This document shows positions 25,515 through 35,753 of a stretch of 64,000 nucleotides of DNA, in pieces (positions within the stretch are counted from its first letter, which is position 1; every line of letters starts with the position of its first letter). This stretch comes from an uncultured Eubacterium sp. (lineage in GTDB: Bacteria > Bacillota > Clostridia > Oscillospirales > Acutalibacteraceae). The DNA lies in the NCBI GenBank assembly GCA_910577195.1, contig CAJTLP010000003.1, positions 269,337-333,336 on the forward strand, given 5' to 3'. The position numbers and the translations under genes are program-made. The notes under the pieces are model-generated. The model did not search any database, was not told the origin of the DNA, and saw only the letters and a list, made by a program, of their open reading frames with translations.

Positions 25515-26759
25515 CTATATAAATTTCTTCCATTTTTTATTTGACAAAAATGAAAAGGCAAAGGTTAAGACTGCCGAAACAATCCAGACAACAATAACCC
25601 TCTTCCAGCCGAATCTTTCAGACACTGCGCCGAAGCCGTATGATGATACCACACAGCCTATATGTGCTGCTGAGTTAAGAACACCGCTGACAGTGGATGT
25701 GCTGGAATACTTTGAAAATCTGACAGGCACAAGAGATATAATCAGATAATTCAGTGCATACATGATTGACGTTGTAAGTGCAAGCAGAACAACAACGACA
25801 TAAACGGATAATTTATCAATAAAGAGCATTGCACAAAGCGGAATGAGTGCTATCATTCCCACAACACCTGAGGTTTTCATTTCATTTTCCTTAAGCTTTT
25901 TATACAGCGGAACAACCGCATAAGCACCAAAGGCATTGAAAACAGGAAGTGCAATGGTTAAGAAAACTGAAAATGAAGGAGAAACACCATATGTTTCGCT
26001 GATCATTGTAGGCACCCAATTTGTGATTCCGTCACGCATCATTCCGTGAAGGAAGGACGGCACCATAATGATAAACAGACCGCTGAGAAGTGCCATAGCA
26101 AAAAATCCGTTATTTTTCTTCGGCACATTCTTGATATCTGCACTGCTCTTCTCGTTTACTATCGTTTTCACTATATCCTTCTTGGAATAAAGGAAAACAG
26201 CCAAAACACAAGCAGATGCAATAAGTATACATATACCGCCGAAGACAAATACATACTGCCACTTAAAATATTTAATAATTACTGTAGAAACAAGATAAGC
26301 ACATATTGTACCGATGGGCAATGAAAGAGAAATATTCAGTATAGACTTTTTCTGCAGACTTTTATCAATTGTCTGCGAAAAGATACGCAGAATCGGTGAC
26401 CACAGCATGGACTGAAAAAATCCATTTGCCGCCCAAATCACAAGCATTGAAATCAGACTATCGGCAAATGCCATAGCAAAGCAGGATAATGCACCCGCTG
26501 TTGAGCCGAACACAATCATAGCAAAGGGATTTACCCTGTCGCCTATCAGTCCGCTGATAAGCTGACCCACACCATAGCATATAAAAAATGCCGTTCCGAT
26601 TAAACCGATTTCACCCTTATTATACGTTCCCTCACTTACGATAGAGGCAATAGAGGCAGCATAGCAGGTTCTTATAAAATAGGAGGCTGCATAGACAAAC
26701 CACAATGCTGCAACAACCAGCCTGCTCTTCTTAAAATCCCTTAAAACGTACTGCATCAT
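25515..26759 (-). CDS. MFS permease, sugar-phosphate/OPA-like
   Basis: This 414-residue permease has 12 predicted TM helices in two halves, with a hydrophilic central loop (about 200-220). The N-terminal pattern WFVYAASYFIRTCYAA ... GLIGTAFFICYGVGQLISGLIGDR resembles GlpT/UhpT-type organophosphate:phosphate antiporters, which would fit the adjoining phosphatases, but the family is broad. It overlaps the preceding phosphatase gene by 4 nt. Substrate not determined. Confidence 0.75.
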   Translation of the reverse strand: MMQYVLRDFKKSRLVVAALWFVYAASYFIRTCYAASIASIVSEGTYNKGEIGLIGTAFFICYGVGQLISGLIGDRVNPFAMIVFGSTAGALSCFAMAFADSLISMLVIWAANGFFQSMLWSPILRIFSQTIDKSLQKKSILNISLSLPIGTICAYLVSTVIIKYFKWQYVFVFGGICILIASACVLAVFLYSKKDIVKTIVNEKSSADIKNVPKKNNGFFAMALLSGLFIIMVPSFLHGMMRDGITNWVPTMISETYGVSPSFSVFLTIALPVFNAFGAYAVVPLYKKLKENEMKTSGVVGMIALIPLCAMLFIDKLSVYVVVVLLALTTSIMYALNYLIISLVPVRFSKYSSTSTVSGVLNSAAHIGCVVSSYGFGAVSERFGWKRVIVVWIVSAVLTFAFSFLSNKKWKKFI

Positions 26760-27658
26760 TTGTTAAGTTCCTCAATATCTTTTGAGACAGCAAGAAAAGT
26801 AGTACGGTCCTCAATCATCTGTGTTCCGTGACGAACGGAATGTCCGCCATGATCTGATGCAATCAGGATAAGCCAATCCTCTTCATCATATGTAGCCCTG
26901 CTCTTAACTGCTTTGATAAGCTCAAATGATAATCTGTCCAGGTTGCATACACCTGACACATATCGGTAATTTTTGTCGCCAAAGCCTGTACCGTGACCGT
27001 TGCAATCCGGATTTTCATAGATACCAAAGATAAAATCATCGTCACTGCCTATTCTTTCAAGCAGATTTTTATGCAGCTCCTCATCGGTCTCAAATTTATA
27101 ATAATACTGTGGTAAATTATTGTTCTGTGCAAGCTCAATCTCTTTCACATATGTATTATCAAAATGTATCGGCCAAATTGCACTGAAGGAGGTTTTATAG
27201 CCATCTGTTGACAGTGTTCTCAAAACAGTCGGATAATCATCATCAAGGCTCCACTCAATTCCCTGCTTCCAAGCCTTTTTCATCCATTTACCGCAAAGAG
27301 CAGACGCCCAGCCCTGAGCCGTGCTTGTTTCCTGAGGAGCATTTTCCTCCCCGCCAACATAGGTTATATACAGTCCGCCGCTGCTCTTTAAGGATGCTGC
27401 AGCACTGTAAATATTTGTATCATTGCAGCCGCTTACCTTTTCATCCTCGCTTTTAATAAGATATTTCATAGCATCAGCACGGCAGCCGTCCCAACCAATG
27501 AACAGGCATTTCGGCTTTCTGCGTGCTGATTTAAAATGATTCAGAATACTCTTTGCCGCAATGGTCTGGGGAAACCTTGTTTCATAGGTATTATTGAAAA
27601 TTCCTTTCGCATTAAGCGAACGGATATATTTCTTCTTATCGTTAAACATTTTCTTCAC
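26756..27658 (-). CDS. Alkaline-phosphatase-superfamily hydrolase (phosphodiesterase/nucleotide-pyrophosphatase-like)
   Basis: A 300-residue protein with alkaline-phosphatase-superfamily metal motifs: FIGWDGCRADA (Asp ligand), the nucleophile region QETSTAQGW, NPDCNGHGTGFG (Asp/His ligands) and ASDHGGH (Asp-His) plus a final RHGTQ His. There is no signal peptide. It is a close paralogue of the broken gene at 48.5-49.4 kb. The chemistry would be hydrolysis of a phosphomono- or diester, or possibly a sulfate ester; the substrate is unknown. It overlaps the downstream permease and lies 89 bp after a metallophosphoesterase, so the three probably work together. Confidence 0.8.
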   Translation of the reverse strand: MKKMFNDKKKYIRSLNAKGIFNNTYETRFPQTIAAKSILNHFKSARRKPKCLFIGWDGCRADAMKYLIKSEDEKVSGCNDTNIYSAAASLKSSGGLYITYVGGEENAPQETSTAQGWASALCGKWMKKAWKQGIEWSLDDDYPTVLRTLSTDGYKTSFSAIWPIHFDNTYVKEIELAQNNNLPQYYYKFETDEELHKNLLERIGSDDDFIFGIYENPDCNGHGTGFGDKNYRYVSGVCNLDRLSFELIKAVKSRATYDEEDWLILIASDHGGHSVRHGTQMIEDRTTFLAVSKDIEELNK

Positions 27659-27704
27659 CTCAGATGAATCCTGTATTCATTGGACTGATTTATCAATCCT
27701 ACTA

Positions 27705-27733
27705 ATATTAACAGAAATCAAAATTGGATTCAA
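27705..27733 (-). promoter_or_regulatory. Candidate internal promoter for the phosphatase-permease pair
   Basis: On the minus strand TTGAAT, a 17-bp spacer and TAATAT lie about 50 bp before the phosphatase start. The palindrome ATGAAT-N5-ATTCAT (27664-27680) is just downstream and could be an operator. Confidence 0.45.
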
Positions 27734-27747
27734 CACTTTATCAGAAT

Positions 27748-28797
27748 TTACTGCTCTTTACCGATTGTGATTGTACTCTGTCCTCTGTGACGGATAAGGT
27801 GCTGCGTTGTGAAAGAACCGTCATTCTTCACATTAATCAGCACACCGCCGCGTAGAGGAACAAGATAAATATTATGGTCGCAAGAAAGACCGTATGTCAA
27901 ACGTATTCCCTGATAGTTAACAGAAAAGTTATTCATATGGTCGTGACCGACAAAGCAACCCTTTGTGGAGCCGAGCTCAACCATTTTTTCAAACATCTGA
28001 TCATCTACCGCAGGAGTACCGTCCTCCTTAGGAAAGCAGAAGCCCCAAAGGCGGTTATCCGTGCCCTTTGACTCATCATAGGCGGTCATATATTCTTTCA
28101 TGGGAACATGGAAAAATGCAAGTGAAGGCACAACTTCTGACTCATCACCATTTACCTCTTTGGCAATTGTTTTAACTGTATTTTCATACCATTCAATCTG
28201 ATTATCATGGAAATGGTCATAGCCATTATTCTCCTCATCATAACTATGGGAATCCATCATAATAAGTGATGTGATTACATTGCCGTTATCATCCTTGACA
28301 TTGTAATAATAGTTGCCCATACCGTCAACATTCTCATCCCCTGCCTCATAAATACAATTGGGCAGGGTTTCAAGATAGTCACTGAGTGTTTGTCTGTCAG
28401 CAATTTTTTCAGGGTCTATAACCTCATCAGGTGCATATTTGATATCAAGTCCCTCGTGATTGCCGAAAACAAATGCCCAAGGAATATTAAAGCTTTCCAA
28501 AAATTCACAACCTGTTTTAAAAGCAGTGAAATTTTCCTTTTCACTTGTCAAATCACCGGTGAGCACAATCATATCAGGCTTTGTTGTTTCAACCATTTCC
28601 GTAATGGTTTTGAATGCCTTTGCATCCTTCTTTTCGTCATTGAGAATATGTACATCAGTTATCTGCAGAATTCTGTAAGCGGTATCATCTGCCGGCTTGT
28701 AATCCTTATGATAAAAGGTTACAAAACCGAGACTTCCTGCAACAATAAGCACTGCCACAAGCAAAATGGATAATAATATCTTAAACACCTTTTTCAT
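27748..28797 (-). CDS. Membrane-anchored calcineurin-like metallophosphoesterase
   Basis: This 349-residue protein has an uncleaved-looking N-terminal anchor (about 5-28). The catalytic domain, likely outside the membrane, carries QITDVHI, LTGDLTSE, FGNHEG, FFHVPMKEY and VGHDHMNNF, the five dimetal-binding motifs of calcineurin-like phosphoesterases. Two paralogues of the same layout occur in this locus (43.0 and 47.2 kb). It overlaps the DUF5107 gene by 4 nt, so it belongs to the long glycan operon. The phosphoester substrate is unknown; phosphate-bearing glycans or released nucleotides are guesses. Confidence 0.85.
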   Translation of the reverse strand: MKKVFKILLSILLVAVLIVAGSLGFVTFYHKDYKPADDTAYRILQITDVHILNDEKKDAKAFKTITEMVETTKPDMIVLTGDLTSEKENFTAFKTGCEFLESFNIPWAFVFGNHEGLDIKYAPDEVIDPEKIADRQTLSDYLETLPNCIYEAGDENVDGMGNYYYNVKDDNGNVITSLIMMDSHSYDEENNGYDHFHDNQIEWYENTVKTIAKEVNGDESEVVPSLAFFHVPMKEYMTAYDESKGTDNRLWGFCFPKEDGTPAVDDQMFEKMVELGSTKGCFVGHDHMNNFSVNYQGIRLTYGLSCDHNIYLVPLRGGVLINVKNDGSFTTQHLIRHRGQSTITIGKEQ

Positions 28798-30713
28798 TCC
28801 TCTTCCTCCGTCTTAAAATCAGCTACAATGAAATCAAACTGTTCAGGAACAGTGATATCCTCGTAATTTTCATTATGCAGTGTTTTTCTGATGCCACGAT
28901 AAAGCTTATCGAGGAACTTATCGCCCTCTCTGAAATCAAGAAGGATTAACCCGCCGTCTGAAAGCAAAATTTCTTCTGCCTTTTTGGCATTTCCCGATTT
29001 AAGAAAAGCCATTGAAAGATACATCAAAAGCCTTGGATTATTCTTTAAATCTGCTGACAGCTTATTAAAACAGTCTATTACAGCACTATATGCATTCTGT
29101 TTTAATAGCAAAGACAGAATGCTTTCTGCAAGGCAATAGCTGTCATTTTTTATGTCAATACATTTTGCGGCAAAATAAACAGCGTTTTCATCACCAAGCT
29201 GATAAAGTATAAATGCATAAAGATGATTATTATATTCATTATTATCAAGTATAAGACTGCGTTCGCAATATTGCCTAGCCTTATCAAATTCTCTTTTATC
29301 ATAAGCGAGCAAAGCAAGCTGATAAGGAACATTCCAGTTACATATATTTTCATTTGCAAGCAGCAGTTTTTTCATTCTTTCACCGTAGGCAAAGGATAGC
29401 TTATCTGCAATTCTTTCACCGTCTGCAAGTGCAAGCCAAGGCTTTATATCCTCATCAATACAAAATTCAAGATGATTTGGAGCCTTACCGCCGAGAACAG
29501 TATTGAGATAACCAAAGCCGCTGCCTTTCAAAATCAACTCGCCCTTCTGCGTGCTTATATCATCGGCATAATCCTTCAGCTTTTCATCAAGCAAAGCACA
29601 TCCGCCGAGTGAATGAATCTGCGACTGAACAGCATTTACCAAATCAGCATAATCAGAGCAAACTGCATCAGCAGAGATATCTGCAAGTGTATAGCATTCG
29701 GAAAAGCTCCATACGCATTTCGGCGGCATCGGAATACACTCATACTGCGTTTTGCCGAGACCTGCCTGAATTTCAACATAGTCCCCTGCTTTGTCCGTAA
29801 GCATATTCTGCCAGTGATGTGAGCCCTTTTTGTGCCCCCAGGAAAACAGCTTTCTGCCCTTAAGATTATTGCTTGAAAACTGCAGAAGTCCGTATCCGTC
29901 CTTATCAACATTGGCAATGAACTTTCCCTCATTCTCAGGGATATCATAGAAATAGTCAATTGTATTCGGAATATTCTCAGGATATGAAACGTCCATACCT
30001 TTATCAAACGGTATGGATGATTTTTTTATACCCATTCCGTCGGAATTGTTATAGGCACTGTCAGCAGGTACAACCACACGTCCGCCCTTATATTCAGGCG
30101 TTGCCATATTGGACCACCAATACATCGGAACAACAGTTGAATTCTGATTTTCAATCCTTACAGCAGTCATCAGCTTATTGTCGTCAAGCCAGAAATCAAT
30201 CTGGTAATAGATTTCTCTGACACGCTCAAATTCATAAAATCTTAAAACGTCCTCACCATTTCTGCCTTTTGCGAAGGCACAATACATTTGTGAGCAGGTA
30301 AACGGTGAATGACCGATAATGCCGCAGTTCCACTCAACACCGCCTGAAAACCACGCATTACGGATGCTCAGATTGCGAAAACGGATAACATCATTCGTAT
30401 AAAGAACATCTCTTTGCTTTTTCTTGTCATACAGCTTCCAAAGCCTTCCGCCCAATGTTGGGAGAAATTCGGCATAAAGATTGTCATTTTCAAGAATCGC
30501 AACTGTAATTTCCTGTTCTGTTTCCTCAGTATATGAATTCTGCTGTGTATACGGATAAGAGGTTTCGCGCCAGCCGTAATCAATAAACAAGCCTTCAAAA
30601 TTATCAATATCCGATTTTGCTTTATGCGGCTCTTTCTCAAGTGAAAGATGCGGAATATCGCTGTTCTGCGTCAATGAAGATACACGGTAATTTCTTTTTT
30701 CAAGCCTTGGCAT
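28794..30713 (-). CDS. DUF5107-type protein with C-terminal TPR repeats
   Basis: A 639-residue protein. The N-terminal half (about 40-350) resembles DUF5107 / galactose-mutarotase-like beta-sandwich proteins, with NLYAEFLPTLGGRLWKLYDK and WFSGGVEWNCGIIGHSPF. The C-terminal part (about 440-600) is helical TPR-like (YDKREFDKARQYCERSLIL). Related proteins are common in glycan-utilisation loci, but their activity is not settled; a sugar-binding or glycosidase role is plausible. The start at 30713 has AAGGAG 7 nt upstream and overlaps the end of the GH129-like gene by 14 nt, showing translational coupling. Confidence 0.75.
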   Translation of the reverse strand: MPRLEKRNYRVSSLTQNSDIPHLSLEKEPHKAKSDIDNFEGLFIDYGWRETSYPYTQQNSYTEETEQEITVAILENDNLYAEFLPTLGGRLWKLYDKKKQRDVLYTNDVIRFRNLSIRNAWFSGGVEWNCGIIGHSPFTCSQMYCAFAKGRNGEDVLRFYEFERVREIYYQIDFWLDDNKLMTAVRIENQNSTVVPMYWWSNMATPEYKGGRVVVPADSAYNNSDGMGIKKSSIPFDKGMDVSYPENIPNTIDYFYDIPENEGKFIANVDKDGYGLLQFSSNNLKGRKLFSWGHKKGSHHWQNMLTDKAGDYVEIQAGLGKTQYECIPMPPKCVWSFSECYTLADISADAVCSDYADLVNAVQSQIHSLGGCALLDEKLKDYADDISTQKGELILKGSGFGYLNTVLGGKAPNHLEFCIDEDIKPWLALADGERIADKLSFAYGERMKKLLLANENICNWNVPYQLALLAYDKREFDKARQYCERSLILDNNEYNNHLYAFILYQLGDENAVYFAAKCIDIKNDSYCLAESILSLLLKQNAYSAVIDCFNKLSADLKNNPRLLMYLSMAFLKSGNAKKAEEILLSDGGLILLDFREGDKFLDKLYRGIRKTLHNENYEDITVPEQFDFIVADFKTEEEE

Positions 30714-32631
30714 TTGTGTTCTCCTTAATCTCATATGTATTTTTGTCTAAATCTATAATAACGGCTGTGCCGTCGGAATATATGGCTCTCTGAATTCTTG
30801 TACTGCTCAAAAATTCGTGTTTAACCATTTCCTTGTTATAAAGCTTAGCCTGTAATTCGGCAAGCGGCTTAACACGTTCAATCTCTGCTTTAAGCTGTTC
30901 ATCATCGAGCAAATCAGCATCAGCAGAGCGAGGATCTTTGCCTAATATCATATCCTTTTCAACATAAGGATGAAAATACGGCATACCTGCATTTAATGCA
31001 CAATGAAGATTTCCGCTTTCCCCTTTCGGAATACCCCAGTTGTTCCACCAATCCCACGGAATCATAATGCAGTCGTGAAAAACCAAGCTTCCCAAAGGAA
31101 CAGGAATTCCCACTGCAGCGCCGTTAACCTGCGGTCTTAAGGTATACGGACCGTGATGAACAAGTGCAATATGATTTAAAAGCTGCATGGCAGGCTCTTC
31201 GGAGGACATAATCATACCCTTTTCGTTCAGATAATCAAAACATTCTGCACGGTGCTTAATGCTTTCCTCCCTCGTAATTTTATGGTCAGGATGAAAACAT
31301 TCGTCGCCATTCATAATGGAGAACACATCAAGGTATGCACCCTGCACATCAATACCGTGTTCATCAAACTCAGAATATGTTTCCTTAACGTATTCAAGAG
31401 CCTGTGATGCACAAAGGAAGGTGTGCTCTCCTCCGTCCCATATTGAGCAATATGGATGTGTGCCGTCAATACGAGTTACGGCCTTTTCCATATCGAATCC
31501 CGGTGAGGTATAATAATAATCCCTGTACTGGTCGTGAAGCGCAAAAATATAATTCAGATTGCGGCAGGTGTCAGCAAGAGCTTTCATACCTTCCCAGCCT
31601 CCTGCCTCCTCACAAGGCGGTAAAATATAAGGATGATTATTATCATAACCCTCCTTGCCCCAGCCGTCTGTATGAATATAGAGCTTATCAAGACCCAACT
31701 CCTTGATTTTTTTCATTTCCTGTGCACGTGTTTCAAATGTGGCATAAAGCAATTTGTTTGTGCCGTTTTTATCATAAAACTTTGAGGCAGGCTGTATCTG
31801 TGAAAAAATCTTGTGATGAAGAACAGGACAGCCAATCAATTTTTCAATATTTTTATTTTTACCTATTTTTTCATCTATTGTAACAAGCTGATTTGTTTCT
31901 ATAAGATATTTTCTGTAATCCTTAGCGGCAGTATTATAATCCATATCATCGTGGAAAATGAATTTGATTTTTCTTTCATAGGAAAGCCGGCCTAAAGAGG
32001 ACATCCAGTGCACGGAATTGACAAACGCCTGATGCCTGCCGGCTGAAGAAAACATACAGGCATCATAGGGAGTCAGTGCAATAGCCGTAAATCCGTGACC
32101 GTCACAGACTCTGCCCCACATCGGCATATAGCAGTCGCCTGTATTGATTTTTCTTAAATAATGCTCAAAGCCGATTGTAGATAAAATATTCTCTTTATAT
32201 CCGTCAGGCAACAAAAAGCCGTTTCGCATTGCATCGATATGATAGGATACCTTGCCTTTCTTCTTTGAATTAAAAGGAGCAGGAAAATAAACTGCCTGAA
32301 TATCACAGCCTGTTTCATTTTCTGCTTTGAGAGAAAATTCAATCGTGTCCATTCCTGTGATTTTTGCCGTACAAATAAGTGTAAATCCCAGCTTTTTGCC
32401 GAATGCGATATAATTGCTGTATCGGCATATGATTTTATCGTCATATCTTTCAACGCTTTTCTTCAGGGCACTCATCAGCGGTCTGTATGTACTTACATAA
32501 TGCTTTCCTGCCTGCTGACGAATAATAGCATACGGTCTTCTTCCGTCACTCACCCAAGAAAAGCCGTTATGCTGAATTTCATAATCACCGGTTAATTCAT
32601 TATAGGCTAATTTAAGATTGCTCTTTTTCAT
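30700..32631 (-). CDS. GH129/GH101-clan-like alpha-N-acetylgalactosaminidase (putative)
   Basis: A 643-residue cytoplasmic protein. A beta-sandwich N-terminus (to about 230) precedes a TIM-barrel segment with KLYIHTDGWG (about 317-325), a conserved Asp at 435 in GAYLDVF and Glu at 478-479 in SSEEPAMQ. In bifidobacterial NagBb (GH129) I recall the nucleophile Asp and a catalytic Glu at similar places, and that enzyme also acts on alpha-GalNAc inside the cell. DUF5696 proteins share this layout, so family membership needs a profile search. Its start shares one base with the GH29 stop (TAATG). Context with GH110, GH29 and GH35 supports host O-glycan breakdown. Confidence 0.6.
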   Translation of the reverse strand: MKKSNLKLAYNELTGDYEIQHNGFSWVSDGRRPYAIIRQQAGKHYVSTYRPLMSALKKSVERYDDKIICRYSNYIAFGKKLGFTLICTAKITGMDTIEFSLKAENETGCDIQAVYFPAPFNSKKKGKVSYHIDAMRNGFLLPDGYKENILSTIGFEHYLRKINTGDCYMPMWGRVCDGHGFTAIALTPYDACMFSSAGRHQAFVNSVHWMSSLGRLSYERKIKFIFHDDMDYNTAAKDYRKYLIETNQLVTIDEKIGKNKNIEKLIGCPVLHHKIFSQIQPASKFYDKNGTNKLLYATFETRAQEMKKIKELGLDKLYIHTDGWGKEGYDNNHPYILPPCEEAGGWEGMKALADTCRNLNYIFALHDQYRDYYYTSPGFDMEKAVTRIDGTHPYCSIWDGGEHTFLCASQALEYVKETYSEFDEHGIDVQGAYLDVFSIMNGDECFHPDHKITREESIKHRAECFDYLNEKGMIMSSEEPAMQLLNHIALVHHGPYTLRPQVNGAAVGIPVPLGSLVFHDCIMIPWDWWNNWGIPKGESGNLHCALNAGMPYFHPYVEKDMILGKDPRSADADLLDDEQLKAEIERVKPLAELQAKLYNKEMVKHEFLSSTRIQRAIYSDGTAVIIDLDKNTYEIKENTNAKA

Positions 32632-34109
32632 TATTCCACCTCTATTTTAAAGCAAACAGGCATTGAGCTGTTCACTCTTTCGCTTAATTTAATGCTTAAA
32701 TATTTTTTATTCTGTGTAAAGCTGACGGCTGTATCACTGCCGAGAACGGATATATTTTTTATAACACAATGAAACATATCCATTGAGTCAGCAAGTGTTT
32801 TTATTCTGAACTCAGTTTTACCGTAAGGTTTAAGCGCAAAGGCATAAACCACACCTGTTTTGCAGGTAAATCGGTAATCCCTTGACGTATAGCTGAAATG
32901 CTCTGTAAAGGAGCCGCCCTTCTGCTTTTTACCCTCGCCGAACACCTTATAAGGCTGTGTGCCCCATATTGCTTCTTCATTTGCTTTTGTCCATTTTCCG
33001 AGAGATGAAATAATATTCCGTTCTTCACCACAGAAGGTTCCGTCTGCCTTTGGTCCTAAGTTGAGAACAAAGCATCCGTTCTTTGATATTACATCCAGAA
33101 AATTACAGGCAATGATTTCAGGCTTTTTAAAGCGATTCGTGGTGCAGTAGCTCCAGGCATTATATGACGTAGAGGTTTCACCCTGCCAGATATAGGGACT
33201 TATATTTTCAAGCTGACCTCGTTCACGGTCAAAGATTGCACAATTATACATAACCGCATCGGATTTATAATAAACGCAGACCTCTCTACCCCATTCCACA
33301 GAACGGTTATAATAGTAAGCAAGAAATTTTTTCATATAAGGTCTGAACGCTTTATAAGATACCCACCAGTCAAAAAAGAGAGATGCAGGCTGATACCTGT
33401 CAATCAGATCGCAGGAGGACACAAGCCAGTCCTTAAGCCATTCTTCTGTAGGCTCAATACCGTGCTCCTGCTTAAGCATTGTAAAAAGATTGTTTCTCTT
33501 ATGTACATTATGGCAATCGCCGTAAAGCTCACGGTATCTTTCATTCTGCGTCTCATTACTGTAGCCAACAGTTGAGCCGCCGTTTAAAAACCAGAAATGC
33601 TCGGCACGATGGCTTGATGTGGAAAAGATTATACCGGTCTTTTCACAAGCAGCTTTCAGCTCGCCGAGTATATCTCTTTTCGGACCCATATTAACGGAAG
33701 TCCACTCATTAAGATCACTGTTATACATTTTAAATCCGTCGTGGTGCTCACCCACAGGCATCATAAATTTTGCACCGCTGGATTTTATAAATTCCGCCCA
33801 TTCGACGGCATTGAATTTTTCAGCTCTGAACATCGGAATAAAATCACGATAATTAAAATTTTTACCGTATTTCCTGATATGATGCCAGTAAGCCGGATTG
33901 CCTTTATAGTACATAAAGCGGCAATACCATTCGCTGAAATAAGCAGGCACACTGTAAATTCCCCAGTGTATAAAAATTCCGAACTTAGCATCCCTGTACC
34001 ACTGCGGTACAGGATAATCCGAAAGACTTTCCCAATCGTCCTTATATTTTCCGTTTTCAATTATCTCATCAATTTTCAGAAGATAATCATTCATTTGCTT
34101 ATCGGTCAT
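32631..34109 (-). CDS. GH29 alpha-L-fucosidase, intracellular
   Basis: A 492-residue GH29 enzyme: KFGIFIHWGIYSVPAY near residues 42-57, the substrate loop GEHHDGF at 120-126, and the nucleophile Asp at about 247 in SLFFDWW. The C-terminal beta-sandwich is present and the length is typical. No signal peptide is seen. It releases L-fucose from imported fucosylated oligosaccharides such as blood-group H or Lewis-type structures. It is separated by 2 bp from the GH110-like gene. A retaining mechanism is expected for the family. Confidence 0.92.
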   Translation of the reverse strand: MTDKQMNDYLLKIDEIIENGKYKDDWESLSDYPVPQWYRDAKFGIFIHWGIYSVPAYFSEWYCRFMYYKGNPAYWHHIRKYGKNFNYRDFIPMFRAEKFNAVEWAEFIKSSGAKFMMPVGEHHDGFKMYNSDLNEWTSVNMGPKRDILGELKAACEKTGIIFSTSSHRAEHFWFLNGGSTVGYSNETQNERYRELYGDCHNVHKRNNLFTMLKQEHGIEPTEEWLKDWLVSSCDLIDRYQPASLFFDWWVSYKAFRPYMKKFLAYYYNRSVEWGREVCVYYKSDAVMYNCAIFDRERGQLENISPYIWQGETSTSYNAWSYCTTNRFKKPEIIACNFLDVISKNGCFVLNLGPKADGTFCGEERNIISSLGKWTKANEEAIWGTQPYKVFGEGKKQKGGSFTEHFSYTSRDYRFTCKTGVVYAFALKPYGKTEFRIKTLADSMDMFHCVIKNISVLGSDTAVSFTQNKKYLSIKLSERVNSSMPVCFKIEVE

Positions 34110-34111
34110 AT

Positions 34112-35746
34112 TCAGCCCTCAACATCTACATTCCGGCAATTTACGCATTTTATCACTTTGCCTGAATTAATTTTGTTTCCTTTTACTTTTATATTATCTG
34201 CCGCTTTTGAACGAATACAATAGCCTTTATAGTTTTTAAATTGATTATTGATAATCCTTATATTCTTATGGACTGCACCCTTGTACACAGCATTTTCAGG
34301 CTTAATCAGTACAGGTGTCTGTCCGCAGTAATCAAAGGTATTATGATCAATTGTGACATCACGGCACATTCCGCTTTCATACCAGCTTTTTGCATCGTCG
34401 GACAGAAGAATGCTGCTCATTGACGTGCTTACAAAGTGATTGTCTTTGATTATAACTTTTCCTCTGGTCGTTAAGAGCAAGCCTCTTGTAATAATGCGAT
34501 TTAAAGTGTTGTTTGCGAAATAAACATCAGGACAGGCGGATATATCTTCAATGACCTCTCCCACAAGTGCCTTTTTGGAAGAGGCTACCTCTAATTCCAT
34601 TTCATATTCATTCATAAGACGCGAGCTGATGATCTCTGTTTTTCCGTTTTCAAGCAGGCTCTTAGGGTGAATAAAAGCAATTTTATCACCCGGATGCAAT
34701 GGATTATATCCGTGCGACTGCGGATGCATAAAGCTGACAGTCAGCTTGTTTTTATCGACACTTTTAATCTGATAATGAACACCGTGAACATTCAGGCAGT
34801 CATCACCGGCACCGTCAAACAAATTATTTTCAATATTAATTTTCCCTCTGCACATACAAACCTGAATAAAATCGGCAACAGATGCCATTTTACGTGCAGA
34901 ATTTTCTTCAGGTGCAAATTCTGAATTTAACAAAGAAATATCCTTGCTGTCCTGAAGCACCAGTGCAAGTGAATAGTTAAAACGCTGTTTGATATTATCC
35001 AGTATTACATTTTCACACTGATTTACAAATATACCTGCGAACTGACGGCGCACATCAAAAAGATAAAAGCAATCACCTGTTTTAAATCTGAAAGTATTAA
35101 GATAATGGACACGTATTTTTCCGTTACCTGAATCTTCCATTCTTATTGCATCGATAAGCGGATGCGATACACGCTTAATCTTATTCGGTGTGTTTTCACG
35201 AATCAGTCCGATCCAGTGTGCATTCAAAGCACTTTCATCAGCGGCACAGCAGTAATCCGTTCCATAAAAATACAGCTTATTATTTTCTAATTTATACAGA
35301 CTGTCGCTGTCAATCTGAAAATCGACATAAAAATGGGATTTACGGATTACTTTGAGCTCATGCATATCCGGATGCAAATGGCGTATTTCCAGATTCTTTA
35401 AAGTAATATTCCGACAATGTTCAACGGCAATATTGGTTACCTTACCGTCAATGATAAAAACAGAGCCGTTTCCGTCAAATATTAAATCATTAATATGATT
35501 AAAATAAACAGGCACTGCATTCAAGTGTGGTGTTTCTTCTGCTGAAAATTCACTGTCACCTACTGTATTGGTAATATAGAGCATATATTTTTTACATTTG
35601 TCACTGCTGAAAAAATATGTGCCCTTTTCAAAGCGGATTGTTTTTTCATCATCAATCTGCCCTGCATCTTCAATCAGCTTAAACAACTCAGTTGTTATAT
35701 CCTTATTCGGTTTTATTCCGTAATCTGCAGCGTTTAAAATTTTCAT
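34112..35746 (-). CDS. GH110-like exo-alpha-1,3-galactosidase (blood group B type), putative
   Basis: A 544-residue right-handed parallel beta-helix protein beginning with a pectate-lyase-type module (LNAADYGIKPNKDITTELF) and many N-x-F/I rungs. DGAGDDCLNVHG (311-322) with the adjacent Asp pair closely resembles the GH110 active-site signature (DDAxNVHGT) of FragA/BtGal110 alpha-1,3-galactosidases that open the B antigen. There is no signal peptide, unlike Bacteroides GH110. It lies between a lactonase-like gene and the GH29 fucosidase. A related beta-helix hydrolase is the alternative. Confidence 0.7.
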   Translation of the reverse strand: MKILNAADYGIKPNKDITTELFKLIEDAGQIDDEKTIRFEKGTYFFSSDKCKKYMLYITNTVGDSEFSAEETPHLNAVPVYFNHINDLIFDGNGSVFIIDGKVTNIAVEHCRNITLKNLEIRHLHPDMHELKVIRKSHFYVDFQIDSDSLYKLENNKLYFYGTDYCCAADESALNAHWIGLIRENTPNKIKRVSHPLIDAIRMEDSGNGKIRVHYLNTFRFKTGDCFYLFDVRRQFAGIFVNQCENVILDNIKQRFNYSLALVLQDSKDISLLNSEFAPEENSARKMASVADFIQVCMCRGKINIENNLFDGAGDDCLNVHGVHYQIKSVDKNKLTVSFMHPQSHGYNPLHPGDKIAFIHPKSLLENGKTEIISSRLMNEYEMELEVASSKKALVGEVIEDISACPDVYFANNTLNRIITRGLLLTTRGKVIIKDNHFVSTSMSSILLSDDAKSWYESGMCRDVTIDHNTFDYCGQTPVLIKPENAVYKGAVHKNIRIINNQFKNYKGYCIRSKAADNIKVKGNKINSGKVIKCVNCRNVDVEG

Positions 35747-35753
35747 AATTCTC

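Noticed and set aside
30714..30734. Seven-residue N-terminal extension of the DUF5107 protein
   Set aside because: The extension would contain the AAGGAG that serves the ATG at 30713.
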